Assembly (NCBI GenBank): GCA_028875135.1
Contig: JAPPFQ010000612.1
Coordinates: 1-11,613 of the forward strand
Length of the DNA: 11,613 bases
Direction of reading: 5' to 3'
Origin: Acidobacteriota bacterium
GTDB lineage: Bacteria; Acidobacteriota; Terriglobia; Versatilivoradales; Versatilivoraceae
The notes beneath the pieces are model-generated. The model made no database searches. It was not told where the DNA came from and saw only the letters and a program-made list of their open reading frames with translations. Of the stretch, positions 1 to 6,466 are shown one piece after another; within the stretch, counting starts at the first letter, position 1, and the number at the start of each line of letters is the position of its first letter. The translations under genes and the position numbers were made by a program.

Positions 1-571
1 TTCCCTGGGTGACCATGAAGTGAATCTGGTAGTCCCGGTAGAGCGGCTTTCCGTTCAAGGTGGCGGAGCCGATCCCCCAACCGGCCACGTAGAGAATGCT
101 CTTGGGCCAATAGGCATCCCCGCAGCCGGAATCGCCGTGCTCGAACAGCCAGGCCGCGATGCCGCCGTCCTGGCAGGGTGAGAATTCCTTGAATTCTTCC
201 AGTTCGATCACGTAGCTGCCCTCGGGAAGTTCGAGCTCGGCACGGAACGTTCCCGTGTTGTCGATCTCGTCGACATCGAGTTCGGCCGTACCCTCCAGCG
301 GCCGCAGATTCGATCCGTCATTCCCCATGTGGTCCCAGGGGCTCTCGTCGTTCAAGGTGCCCACCTGGTAGATGCGCGCTCCCGAGATGATGAAGCGTCC
401 GTCGTAGAGGTCGTGCTGCTCGGGAGCATAGATCTGCATGGTGGCGCCCGGCTGGGTGCGCGGCCCCCGTTTGGGAGGATCGGTTGGCGAAGTGCCGTCG
501 GTGACCGTGAAGTTGCAAGCCGGCAGCCACAGCAAGCACAAGGGAAGAAGGGTGTTCAGGTGTCGTTTCAT
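1..571 (-). CDS. Putative secreted lipoprotein, N-terminal part (C-terminus beyond window edge)
   Basis: The minus strand is open from an ATG at 571-569 to the first base of the window, giving at least 190 codons with no stop. The protein begins MKRHLNTLLPLCLLWLPAC, a basic start, a hydrophobic stretch and an L-P-A-C lipobox with Cys at residue 19, so it is probably lipid-anchored and exported; proline just before the -1 Ala is unusual for a lipobox. The rest is polar and soluble-looking, rich in Asp, Glu, Tyr and Gly, with beta-type phrases such as FRAELELPEGSYVIELEEF. I recognise no family. No good Shine-Dalgarno precedes the start; a weak TACACT -10 lies at 606-611. It is transcribed away from the DUF1761 gene. 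The reading frame is well supported, the function is unknown. Confidence 0.7.
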   Translation of the reverse strand, partial: MKRHLNTLLPLCLLWLPACNFTVTDGTSPTDPPKRGPRTQPGATMQIYAPEQHDLYDGRFIISGARIYQVGTLNDESPWDHMGNDGSNLRPLEGTAELDVDEIDNTGTFRAELELPEGSYVIELEEFKEFSPCQDGGIAAWLFEHGDSGCGDAYWPKSILYVAGWGIGSATLNGKPLYRDYQIHFMVTQG

Positions 572-605
572 GGTGTGTCGACTCGGGAACAGGTGGTTGC
601 CGGGT

Positions 606-611
606 AGTGTA
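606..611 (-). promoter_or_regulatory. Possible -10 box of the lipoprotein gene
   Basis: TACACT on the minus strand, 35 bases before the lipoprotein ATG. The hexamer 17 bases upstream, TTCATT, matches the -35 consensus at only three positions, so this is a weak call based on position and the -10 alone. Confidence 0.25.
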
Positions 612-695
612 GCAGCAGCCTTCTTGGGAATGAAGCCGGTTTCGCGCTTGTTTACCATCCTGGGATAAGGACTCCCACGGGCTTCCCCGATCATC

Positions 696-701
696 TATAC
701 T
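696..701 (+). promoter_or_regulatory. Possible -10 box for the DUF1761 gene pair
   Basis: TATACT on the plus strand, about 50 bases before the DUF1761 start, matches the sigma70 -10 consensus at five of six bases. No convincing -35 hexamer stands 16-18 bases upstream. The 178-base spacer 572-749 separates two divergent genes, so a promoter is expected somewhere here. Confidence 0.3.
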
Positions 702-749
702 GCCCCAGCAGACCTTCTACATCAGCTATACCTCAAGGAGGACAGGACC

Positions 750-1187
750 ATGCATGAAGTCAATTGGCTGGCGGTGTTGGTGGCCGCAATCGTTCCCATG
801 GTTGTCGGCTTTCTCTGGTATGGACCGTTGTTCAGCAAGCGGTGGCTCGAACTCATGGAGACCACCGAAGAGGAGATCCGGAAGAACTTCAATCCCCTGA
901 AGACCCACGGGGCCAGCTTCGTGCTGGCGCTGGTCACCGCCTTCATTCTGGCCCAGCTTTTCGCCGGGATGGGCGGACCCGAGAGCGTCTCCTCCATGAC
1001 CGGCGCCGGCGGCAACGCCATGGTGGGCCTCCACCTGGCGCTGATGGCCCTGATCGCTTTCGTTCTGCCGGTTTCCTATCAGTCCTGGGCCTACGAGGGC
1101 CGCAAGGCGGGGCTTTTCTGGCTCAACCTGGGCTACAACGGCGTGTCCCTGATAGGGCAGGCGGTGGTCATCGCCGTCTGGAGCTGA
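750..1187 (+). CDS. DUF1761 family four-helix membrane protein
   Basis: A 145-aa integral membrane protein. Its start, MHEVNWLAVLVAAIVPMVVG followed by FLWYGPLFSKRW, is the typical opening of the DUF1761 family: a short polar lead, a first helix, then a W-Y-G/S-P-L-F motif and a conserved Trp. Four hydrophobic segments are visible, at about residues 5-25, 56-74, 89-108 and 120-144. Length fits the family. The family has no established biochemical role, and nothing here adds one. The start is fixed by AAGGAGG at 735-741, eight bases before the ATG. The next gene begins 18 bases after the stop and is probably co-transcribed. Confidence 0.85.
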   Translation: MHEVNWLAVLVAAIVPMVVGFLWYGPLFSKRWLELMETTEEEIRKNFNPLKTHGASFVLALVTAFILAQLFAGMGGPESVSSMTGAGGNAMVGLHLALMALIAFVLPVSYQSWAYEGRKAGLFWLNLGYNGVSLIGQAVVIAVWS

Positions 1188-1205
1188 GCGCGAGGAACGC
1201 CATCC

Positions 1206-1973
1206 ATGAACTCTGCCGCAAAACCGCCTGTCCTTTGTCTCTGCTTGCTGCTGTTCGCTCTGGAGGGGGCCCTTCATGCCCGGCAATCCACCCCCCGGGG
1301 ACAGGGCCGTTGGGAAGGAGCGATCGAGACGCCCGGTCAAGCCTTGGGAATCATCGTTGATCTCGCCCCTACGCCGGCGGGAGTCTGGGCCGGCAAGATC
1401 AGCATTCCGGTGCAGGGGCTGTCGGAGTTCCTTCTCTCGAACGTGAGAGTGAAAGGGGACCGGGCGTCGTTCTCAATGGAGGGTATACCGGGGGCTCCTC
1501 AATTTATCGGAAAACTCTCCAAGGACGGCCGGCAACTCTACGGCACCTTCAGCCAGGGGGGCGGCCGCGTTCCCTTCAAGCTCGAACGAACCGGAGAGGT
1601 CGACCCGGCGCAGGTCGCGGCCCCGAAGCCTCCTCCGCCGCCCATCCAAGGGGTGCCGGGCGAGGGTTTGGCCGGGATCTGGTTCGGTCGCCTGGAGATC
1701 GCGCAGATCAGTTTGCGGCTGCTCTTCAGGATCGACCAGGACGAGGAGGGAGGCTTCAGCGGGACGCTCGACAGCCTGGATCAAGGGGCGATGGGGCTGA
1801 GGCTCTCCCGGATACGGTTCAAGGACAATGCCGTTCGGCTCAGGTTCGACAGACCGCGCGCATCCTTCCAAGGAACCCTCAGCCCGGACGGGTCCGAGAT
1901 CGTGGGCCACTGGAAGCAGTCGGGCCAGACCACTCCCCTGACCATCAAACGTCAGGAAAAAGCTCCCGAATAG
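1206..1973 (+). CDS. Secreted protein with two tandem beta-rich domains
   Basis: A 255-aa protein with a hydrophobic N-terminus (residues about 8-25, PVLCLCLLLFALEGALHA) that looks like a signal peptide cleaved near A-R-Q. The mature part is two related domains, about residues 34-128 and 155-250, joined by a linker with a run of five prolines. Both open with G-x-W-x-G-x-[IL]-E and close with a GTFSQGG or GHWKQSG phrase followed by [VT]-P-[FL]; the second contains FSGTLDSLDQGAMGL. I recognise this GTLxSxDQG and Trp-Gln-Gly-Gly pattern from the domain that often precedes secreted alpha/beta-hydrolases or serine hydrolases in Acidobacteria. No hydrolase follows here. GAGGAA at 1192-1197 lies eight bases before the ATG. 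A role is not assignable; binding or envelope structure is an inference. Confidence 0.75.
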   Translation: MNSAAKPPVLCLCLLLFALEGALHARQSTPRGQGRWEGAIETPGQALGIIVDLAPTPAGVWAGKISIPVQGLSEFLLSNVRVKGDRASFSMEGIPGAPQFIGKLSKDGRQLYGTFSQGGGRVPFKLERTGEVDPAQVAAPKPPPPPIQGVPGEGLAGIWFGRLEIAQISLRLLFRIDQDEEGGFSGTLDSLDQGAMGLRLSRIRFKDNAVRLRFDRPRASFQGTLSPDGSEIVGHWKQSGQTTPLTIKRQEKAPE

Positions 1974-1981
1974 GTTCGCCT

Positions 1982-1998
1982 GCAGGGCTCAGCCCTGC
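1982..1998. terminator. Hairpin in the convergent spacer (possible terminator)
   Basis: GCAGGGC-TCA-GCCCTGC is a perfect 7-bp stem with a three-base loop, nine bases after the stop of the two-domain gene. No T-run follows, so it is not a classical intrinsic terminator, but its place just downstream of the gene suggests 3'-end protection or weak termination. It may also be a dispersed repeat. Confidence 0.35.
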
Positions 1999-2062
1999 CA
2001 AGTGGGCCCTGCAACCGGCAGGCAGCTTTGAAACTGGCGGGAGCCTTGGCGTTGCCGCTCGG

Positions 2063-2086
2063 GGGAATCTCCATCCCGGGATTCCC
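2063..2086. terminator. Hairpin just downstream of the TRAP permease gene
   Basis: GGGAATC at 2063-2069 pairs perfectly with GATTCCC at 2080-2086 across a ten-base loop. It lies eleven bases beyond the permease stop codon, between two convergent genes. There is no T-run in either direction, so a terminator role is only plausible. Confidence 0.35.
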
Positions 2087-2096
2087 GCGCCTCCAA

Positions 2097-3875
2097 TCAC
2101 CTACCCACTGACCGATACTTGAATCCTTCGAGCCTGATCGCGCTCAGCAGACGGGCATATCCCCAGGTTCCGACGGCGATCAGCAGGAAGGCGACCGCGA
2201 TGTCGTAGGTGCTTCGCTCCAGGGAAAAGGCGGGGACGTAGCCGAACAGGAAGGGCGCCAGGTAGAGAAACTTGGCGAACTTGAAGGCGGAAAAGGCGGT
2301 CTTCCACATGTTGGCCTTGGCGATGGCGGCTCCGGTGAAGGCCGCAATGCATACCGGAGGGGTAATGTTGGAATCCTGGGACAGCCAGTAGACGATCATG
2401 TGGGCCGCGATCGGGCTGACGCCCAGTTCGGTCAGGGGAGGCACGGCCACCACGGCGGTGACCAGGTAGGCGGCGGTGACCGGCACACCCATGCCCAGGA
2501 TGAGCGAGGCCAGGGCGATGAGCAGAATGGTCAACCAGAGCTTGCCGTCCGCCAGCGCGATCACGATATCGGCGAAGGTGAGCACCAGCCCGCTGTAGGT
2601 CAGCACGCCGATGATGATGCCGATGACGCCCACGGTAGCCCCGATCTTGAGACTGTTCTGGGCTCCCGTTCGGGCGGCCTTCAGGAAGCGCTTGGGACCG
2701 ATCCGGGTGTCCCTGCGCAGCCAACTCACCCCGATACAGCCAACGAGCCCCAGGATGGCTGAGTAGCCCGGAGAATAGCCCATCAGCATCAGCACCGTGA
2801 TGACCCCCAGAGGCAGGCTGTAGAACCAGCCCTGCCTGAAGATCTGCTCGGCGCCGGCCGCCGACTTCTCGCCCCGGATGCCATGGCGCCTGGCCTCGTA
2901 GTGCGCCATGACGAAGACGCTGAAGAAGTACATCAGGGCCGGAAAGACTGCCACCAGCATGATGGTGGAGTAGGGTTCGCCGGTGAGCTCGGCCATGATG
3001 AAGCCGCCCGCGCCCATGATGGGAGGCATGAACATGCCGCCGATCGAAGCCGCCGACTCGATGCCGCCGGCCACGTGCGGCTTGAAGCCGGCTTTCTTCA
3101 TCATGGGGATGGTGAAGCTGCCGGTGGAAACCGTGTTGGCGATGGCGCTGCCGGAGATGGACCCGAACAGGCCGCTTGCGATCACCGACACCTTGGCCGG
3201 TCCCCCCACTCTGTGCCCCACCGCCGCCAGCGGAAAGTCGACGAAAAAGCGCTGGGCTCCGCTCGCTTCCAGAAAGGCGCCGAAGATGACGAACAGGATC
3301 ACGTAGGTGGCCAGCACGTTGGCCATGATGCCGAACACGCCGTCGCTCTTGTAGAAGATGCTGGTGCAGAGTTCCGGAAAGGTGTCGCCGGCATGAGAGA
3401 TGATCTCGGGCGCGTAGTCACCGTAGACACCGTAGATCAGCATGACGGCGGCCAGGATGACGAAGGCGTTCCCCACCACCCGCCGGGCCAGCTCGATTCC
3501 CAGCAGCACCCCCACCATGGCGATCCACTGATCCAGGTCGGTTTCCGCGCCGACCCGGTAGTTGATGGCCTCGAAGTTCCACATCCAGTAGCCGATGCAG
3601 ACGACGGACCCGGCGATCAGCAGATAGTCGACCCCTCTGCCCAGGCCGGAATTGGACCTGTAGAGGAGGAACACCAGGACGTAGGTGATGAGGATGTAGA
3701 TTCCGCGGTGGTACTGGGTGGCGGCAGGATCGAGGACTGCGGAGTAGGAGTAGAAGACCACCAGGGCCAGCGACAGGATATCGAAGATCCATCGCTCTGC
3801 CCGGTTCAGCTTCTCCACATCCCGATATTTTAGCGAGGGCGGAGGGGGGAGGCGAGCCCGGCGCACTGCCGGCAT
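2097..3875 (-). CDS. TRAP transporter fused permease (TAXI type)
   Basis: A 592-aa polytopic membrane protein, the permease of a TRAP transporter in which the small DctQ-like and large DctM-like parts are one chain. Hallmarks are visible: GSISGSAIANTVSTGSFTIP (about residues 238-257), GGIESAASIGGMFMPPIMGA (270-289), LGMGVPVTAAYLV (460-472) and DSNITPPVCIAAFTGAAIA (501-519). The first about 110 residues carry two to three extra helices, as expected of the fused form. Such permeases use an ion gradient to take up the solute delivered by the partner binding protein, encoded 51 bases upstream on the same strand. The ATG at 3875 has only a distant GGAGGG, 12 bases upstream (3888-3893). The family call is firm; the substrate cannot be read from the sequence. 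Confidence 0.93.
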   Translation of the reverse strand: MPAVRRARLPPPPSLKYRDVEKLNRAERWIFDILSLALVVFYSYSAVLDPAATQYHRGIYILITYVLVFLLYRSNSGLGRGVDYLLIAGSVVCIGYWMWNFEAINYRVGAETDLDQWIAMVGVLLGIELARRVVGNAFVILAAVMLIYGVYGDYAPEIISHAGDTFPELCTSIFYKSDGVFGIMANVLATYVILFVIFGAFLEASGAQRFFVDFPLAAVGHRVGGPAKVSVIASGLFGSISGSAIANTVSTGSFTIPMMKKAGFKPHVAGGIESAASIGGMFMPPIMGAGGFIMAELTGEPYSTIMLVAVFPALMYFFSVFVMAHYEARRHGIRGEKSAAGAEQIFRQGWFYSLPLGVITVLMLMGYSPGYSAILGLVGCIGVSWLRRDTRIGPKRFLKAARTGAQNSLKIGATVGVIGIIIGVLTYSGLVLTFADIVIALADGKLWLTILLIALASLILGMGVPVTAAYLVTAVVAVPPLTELGVSPIAAHMIVYWLSQDSNITPPVCIAAFTGAAIAKANMWKTAFSAFKFAKFLYLAPFLFGYVPAFSLERSTYDIAVAFLLIAVGTWGYARLLSAIRLEGFKYRSVGR

Positions 3876-3926
3876 CCACGAAATGCACCCTCCGGAAAGG
3901 GTGGAAGTCCGCCCCGCCGGCCGGAT

Positions 3927-4898
3927 TCAAAGAAGGCTCTGCCCCTCCCAGAAGCTTTCCGCGCCCGGGTGGAGAGGAGTCACCACGCCCTTGATCCCGT
4001 TGCGGACGCTCATGTGCTTGAAGGTCTCTTTCTGGCTTCGCAGGTAGGCGAGCCCCGCTTCGGTGTAAACCTTGGAGAGCAGGTCGTGGACCACCTCGGC
4101 CGGTACGCGGGCGTTGGCCACCCAGAGCGCGGAATCCTGGAAGGAGGAAACCGCTCGATCGACGCCCCGATAGGTGCCGGCGGGAATAGCGCCCGTCGAG
4201 AAGTAGGGATACTTGTCGAAGAAGCCGCTCTTCTCGGCCTCCGCTGCCAGATCGACCAGGGCAATATCGTTGGTCTGGGCCGCCAGGATCACAGCGCCGC
4301 TGGGGAGGGCGGTGAACAACCAGAAGGCGTCCAGTTGGCGGTTGCCGAAGGCGGCGGCTGCATCGTTGTAGCCCATCGCATTGCGCTCGATCGCATCCCA
4401 GACCCCCATGTGGGTGAAGAACAGCTCGCAGTTGGCGAAGGCGCCCGACCCCGCGTTCCCCACGCCGACTTTCCTGCCAGCCAAGTCCCCGACACTTCGG
4501 ATGCCCGATCCCTTGCGCACCACCAACTGCGCCGGCGCTCCGTACAGGTGAGACATCGCCAGCACATTCTCGTACTTGCGGCCGTCGTTCTTCAGGCGGC
4601 CACTGCGCCCCAGGTAGACATGCCCGGAATAGACCACCCCGAACTGCATCCTGCCCCGATCGATCTTGCGCAGGTTCTCCAGCGACCCGGCCGAGGATTG
4701 TGCCTTGATGGTGTAGTCGCCGGATGCCTTGATGGGACCAAAGGTCTGAATCGCGTTGGCCACAATCTGGAAGGTGCCTCCCGCCGGACCGCCCCCAAAC
4801 ACCATGCGCTTGCCGCGCGGAGCGGTAGCAGGGAGGGAGACGGCGAAAGCCAGCAGCGTCACGCTGACGACCGGAAGGACTCGCCGGACGATGTTCAT
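3927..4898 (-). CDS. TAXI family TRAP transporter solute-binding protein
   Basis: A 323-aa periplasmic binding protein feeding the fused permease encoded next. From the ATG at 4898 it has a clear signal peptide (MNIVRR, then a hydrophobic stretch, then PATA) probably cut after Ala26. The mature protein shows TAXI-family phrases: FGGGPAGGTFQIVANAI at the start, AQSSAGSLENLRKI, FGVVYSG, a GRKVGVGNAGSGAFANCELF stretch and the DAFW segment. Length fits the family. An in-frame TTG at 4910 is a possible earlier start, but the ATG is better: it gives a tidy signal peptide, and it overlaps the stop of the upstream PIN gene as ATGA, which suggests translational coupling. GGGGA stands five bases before it. 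The ligand is unknown; TAXI proteins of known function bind glutamate-like or other organic acids. Confidence 0.92.
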   Translation of the reverse strand: MNIVRRVLPVVSVTLLAFAVSLPATAPRGKRMVFGGGPAGGTFQIVANAIQTFGPIKASGDYTIKAQSSAGSLENLRKIDRGRMQFGVVYSGHVYLGRSGRLKNDGRKYENVLAMSHLYGAPAQLVVRKGSGIRSVGDLAGRKVGVGNAGSGAFANCELFFTHMGVWDAIERNAMGYNDAAAAFGNRQLDAFWLFTALPSGAVILAAQTNDIALVDLAAEAEKSGFFDKYPYFSTGAIPAGTYRGVDRAVSSFQDSALWVANARVPAEVVHDLLSKVYTEAGLAYLRSQKETFKHMSVRNGIKGVVTPLHPGAESFWEGQSLL

Positions 4899-5314
4899 GG
4901 TGTTCCCCAAGGATCGACGACATCGAGACCGAGACCGGCAAAATCCCCGACATTCCTTGTTGCAACCGAAAGCCTATTGGCCATGGCCGTCCCGCCGATC
5001 AGGGCATCGCCCAGATCCAGGACGCGTCCGGAGCGATGGGCCCGTGCTCTCAGAGCGGCCGCTTGGGCGGCTTCCGGACGACCCACCGGCAAGACTCGGT
5101 CCGCGTATTCCGCCACGAACCCGGCCAATACGCTACTGATGCCGTTGCGGCGCCGCCCGGGGGGTAGCAGGTCGATCCCAAAGTCCAGTTCATGCAGGAC
5201 GATCGCTGACAGCCACAACTCCTCCCGGGCGGCAAGGAACGCCGTTACCCGCGGGTGCGGTGCATCCTTGGTCAACTCCGAGATCACGTTGGTATCGAGA
5301 AGAAAACCGTTCAT
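4895..5314 (-). CDS. PIN-domain toxin (VapC/FitB-like ribonuclease)
   Basis: A 139-aa PIN-domain protein, the likely toxin of a type II pair. It starts MNGFLLDTNVISELTKDAPH, with the first catalytic Asp (D7) and Glu13, followed by HELDFG (E42), LDLGDALIGGTA (D103) and TRNVGDF (D124). These supply the acidic residues that bind the metal for RNA cleavage, so it looks active. The motif order and the DxxNVISEL start are closest to FitB-like VapC proteins. Its ATG overlaps the stop of the antitoxin gene (ATGA at 5314-5311), and its own stop overlaps the ATG of the TAXI gene in the same way. Which RNA it cuts cannot be told. Naming it vapC is reasonable by family only, so I leave the symbol blank. 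Confidence 0.92.
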   Translation of the reverse strand: MNGFLLDTNVISELTKDAPHPRVTAFLAAREELWLSAIVLHELDFGIDLLPPGRRRNGISSVLAGFVAEYADRVLPVGRPEAAQAAALRARAHRSGRVLDLGDALIGGTAMANRLSVATRNVGDFAGLGLDVVDPWGTP

Positions 5315-5592
5315 TTGGCCTCGCCGGCGACAAAGGGGATTTCTCTCCGGGATCTCCTATCGGGAACATCCAGGTTCACTCCGCGAGGAATGTTGTCTAC
5401 CAACCACTGTCCCAGGGGTTTGCGAGGCGGCCTCTTGGCGTACCAGTCGTCGGCGGGCACGACCACGAAGGGTTTCCTGGTACCGATATGTTGAGGTCCC
5501 TCCTCTTCGGCGAGACGCAAGACTTCGGACAAACGCGCCTTGGCTTCGGCGACTCTCCAGACTCGGCGGGGCTCGGAATGCTTACGGTCCAT
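5311..5592 (-). CDS. Phd/YefM-like antitoxin of the PIN toxin
   Basis: A 93-aa protein directly before the PIN toxin. The segment VWRVAEAKARLSEVLRLAEE (residues about 11-30), followed by GPQHIGTRKPFVVVPADDWY, is the Phd/YefM fold: an N-terminal DNA-binding half with the AKARLSE helix and a conserved strand ending in a V-x-P-x-x-x-[WY] phrase. The C-terminal part (RKPLGQWLVDNIPRGVNLDV and an Arg-rich stretch) would wrap the toxin. It should neutralise the PIN protein and repress its own promoter through the palindrome at 5611-5637. GAGGGA at 5596-5601 is only three bases from the ATG, closer than usual. The stop overlaps the toxin start by four bases. Confidence 0.85.
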   Translation of the reverse strand: MDRKHSEPRRVWRVAEAKARLSEVLRLAEEEGPQHIGTRKPFVVVPADDWYAKRPPRKPLGQWLVDNIPRGVNLDVPDRRSRREIPFVAGEAK

Positions 5593-5610
5593 GGTTCCCT
5601 CAAGATGCCA

Positions 5611-5637
5611 AAATATAGTCCAGTATAGACCATATTT
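5611..5637. promoter_or_regulatory. Palindromic operator of the antitoxin/PIN operon
   Basis: AATATAGTC (5612-5620) and GACCATATT (5628-5636) are inverted arms matching at eight of nine positions around a seven-base centre; the flanking bases 5611 and 5637 also pair. The centre contains the proposed -10 (TATACT on the minus strand). A repressor bound here would block RNA polymerase, the usual autoregulation of such modules. The site is AT-rich in a GC-rich region. Confidence 0.65.
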
Positions 5638-5651
5638 AGGGTCGGAGTCGA
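5622..5651 (-). promoter_or_regulatory. Promoter of the antitoxin-PIN-TAXI-TRAP operon
   Basis: On the minus strand TCGACT (5651-5646, four of six bases of the -35 consensus) is followed after 18 bases by TATACT (5627-5622, five of six). The predicted start of transcription lies near 5615, about 23 bases before the antitoxin ATG. No second promoter is evident before the TAXI gene, so this one may also drive the transporter. Confidence 0.55.
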
Positions 5652-5710
5652 GCAGGGAAAGGAGTTGGTTTCCTGGTCCGGCCCGAGGTCGCTGATGGGG
5701 GCGTTCCCAA

Positions 5711-5817
5711 TCAGGCGACCGCCTCCTTCTCCGCAGCAGGCCATTGGCCCAATCCCTCCGGAAGGACCGAAAGCAGGGAGCGGGTGATGAGGTAGGCCAC
5801 GTTGTGGCCCGCCAGGG
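5711..5817 (-). pseudogene. Remnant of an MFS transporter gene with internal deletion
   Basis: Read on the minus strand from 5815, this stretch encodes 34 residues and a stop: LAGHNVAYLITRSLL, SVLPEGLGQ, WPAAEKEAVA. The first 24 residues equal residues 265-288 of the intact MFS protein at 6892-8130, and the last ten resemble its C-terminus (PSAEKEAAT). About 115 residues in between are missing in frame; both edges of the deletion lie at GLG(Q/K), encoded by GGATTGGG in each place. The 73 bp at 5745-5817 are identical to 7268-7340, whereas the C-terminal part differs at roughly a quarter of its bases. No N-terminal part or start codon is present. Similarity stops abruptly at 5817, ten bases before the inverted-repeat element. 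Confidence 0.85.
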
Positions 5818-5827
5818 AAGCGGATAG

Positions 5828-6068
5828 GGGACGTTGTTGAATAACAGGAAAAATTTTGCGCCGATTCGGAGTCGAAACTATTGGTCAGGGAAAAGCCGAT
5901 GACTTGCCAAATGCTGCCAACGATTCCCGAGAGGTTGCACGGCGTTCACAGCGAGGAGCCAGTCTGTGGTTTGGTGTCAGAATCCGCTTGTTGAGAGCAC
6001 GAATTCTACCCCTGCCAAGGCGCCATCGAATCGCCGCACCTGGTAATTCCCGTTATTCACAACGTCCC
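5828..6068. mobile_element. MITE-like element or IS remnant with terminal inverted repeats
   Basis: The left end GGGACGTTGTTGAATAAC (5828-5845) and the reverse complement of the right end (6052-6068) match except for one inserted T. Similarity continues inward more weakly: both ends go on with [A/G]GGAA and later TGCG and CGATTCG, for about 45 bases. The 241-bp interior has no convincing transposase reading frame. The GTTGTTGAATAA core recalls ends of some IS5-type insertion sequences such as IS903, but that is a resemblance only. No clear target-site duplication flanks it. Best read as a non-autonomous element or a collapsed insertion sequence. Confidence 0.6.
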
Positions 6069-6232
6069 TTGAAGGATCTGGGTTGAATCGGGGCGATCTC
6101 GGCTTGTCACGATCCCGGCAACCGCGTTCCTTCGGTTTGGCTCTTTGGTATGTGGTCGCATTTCACGCCGGATCAGGCCCCCCTGTTCCCGGTGACGTCA
6201 ACGGCATCGGGACGCCGGACCCGAGTTCGCCT
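6069..6232. other. Spacer between the inverted-repeat element and brnA, no feature seen
   Basis: Beyond the right end of the element I find no gene, no similarity to the missing part of the MFS remnant and no terminator for the BrnTA pair. Short open frames here have no recognisable protein features. Confidence 0.5.
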
Positions 6233-6466
6233 TCAGATTGGGCTGCCGCTTCGCTGCAGCCGTTCAGCGATCCACAACTTGATGAGCGCTTGGCGGGTCA
6301 CGCCAAGGTGCCGTGCCTGACCGTCCAGCCCGGCCACAACCCATGCCGGGAAGTCCACATTCACCCGCTTCACCTGCTCGTTTGGGCGCTTTGCCTTCGA
6401 CCAGTCGACCTGGCCGCTAACATCCTCTCCTGCATCAAATTTCCTGTCGAACTCACCTGCTTTCAT
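6233..6466 (-). CDS. brnA: BrnA family (CopG-like) antitoxin
   Basis: A 77-aa antitoxin. From the ATG at 6466 it reads MKAGEFDRKFDAGEDVSGQV, then DWSKAKRPN and KRVNVDFPAWVVAGLDGQAR, ending in LGVTRQALIKLWIAERL. The acidic lead and D-W/x-x-A-x-R-P-N phrase wrap the toxin; the KRVNVDFP strand and following helices are a ribbon-helix-helix DNA-binding domain. A longer frame starts at 6526, but it would lie mostly inside brnT with no family-like residues. AGGAGA at 6476-6481, nine bases before 6466, supports the short form. It overlaps the end of brnT by 14 bases, giving the toxin-first order usual for BrnT/BrnA. It should neutralise BrnT and repress the shared promoter. Confidence 0.87.
   Translation of the reverse strand: MKAGEFDRKFDAGEDVSGQVDWSKAKRPNEQVKRVNVDFPAWVVAGLDGQARHLGVTRQALIKLWIAERLQRSGSPI

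Noticed and set aside
2883..3833. A 316-codon open frame on the plus strand inside the TRAP permease.
   Set aside because: The translation is His/Asp/Gly-rich without motifs, while the opposite strand carries clear DctM signatures.
4899..4910. TTG at 4910 as the start of the TAXI gene.
   Set aside because: It would add only four residues (MGNT) before a complete signal peptide; the ATG at 4898 with ATGA coupling is the simpler choice.
3969..5618. A 549-codon open frame on the plus strand.
   Set aside because: It runs antisense through the TAXI, PIN and antitoxin genes, whose protein motifs are unmistakable; its own translation is low-complexity His/Arg/Gly-rich and resembles nothing.
5856..6086. 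A 76-codon open frame inside the inverted-repeat element.
   Set aside because: No transposase motif or ribosome-binding site is seen, and it crosses the right end of the element, so it is probably chance.
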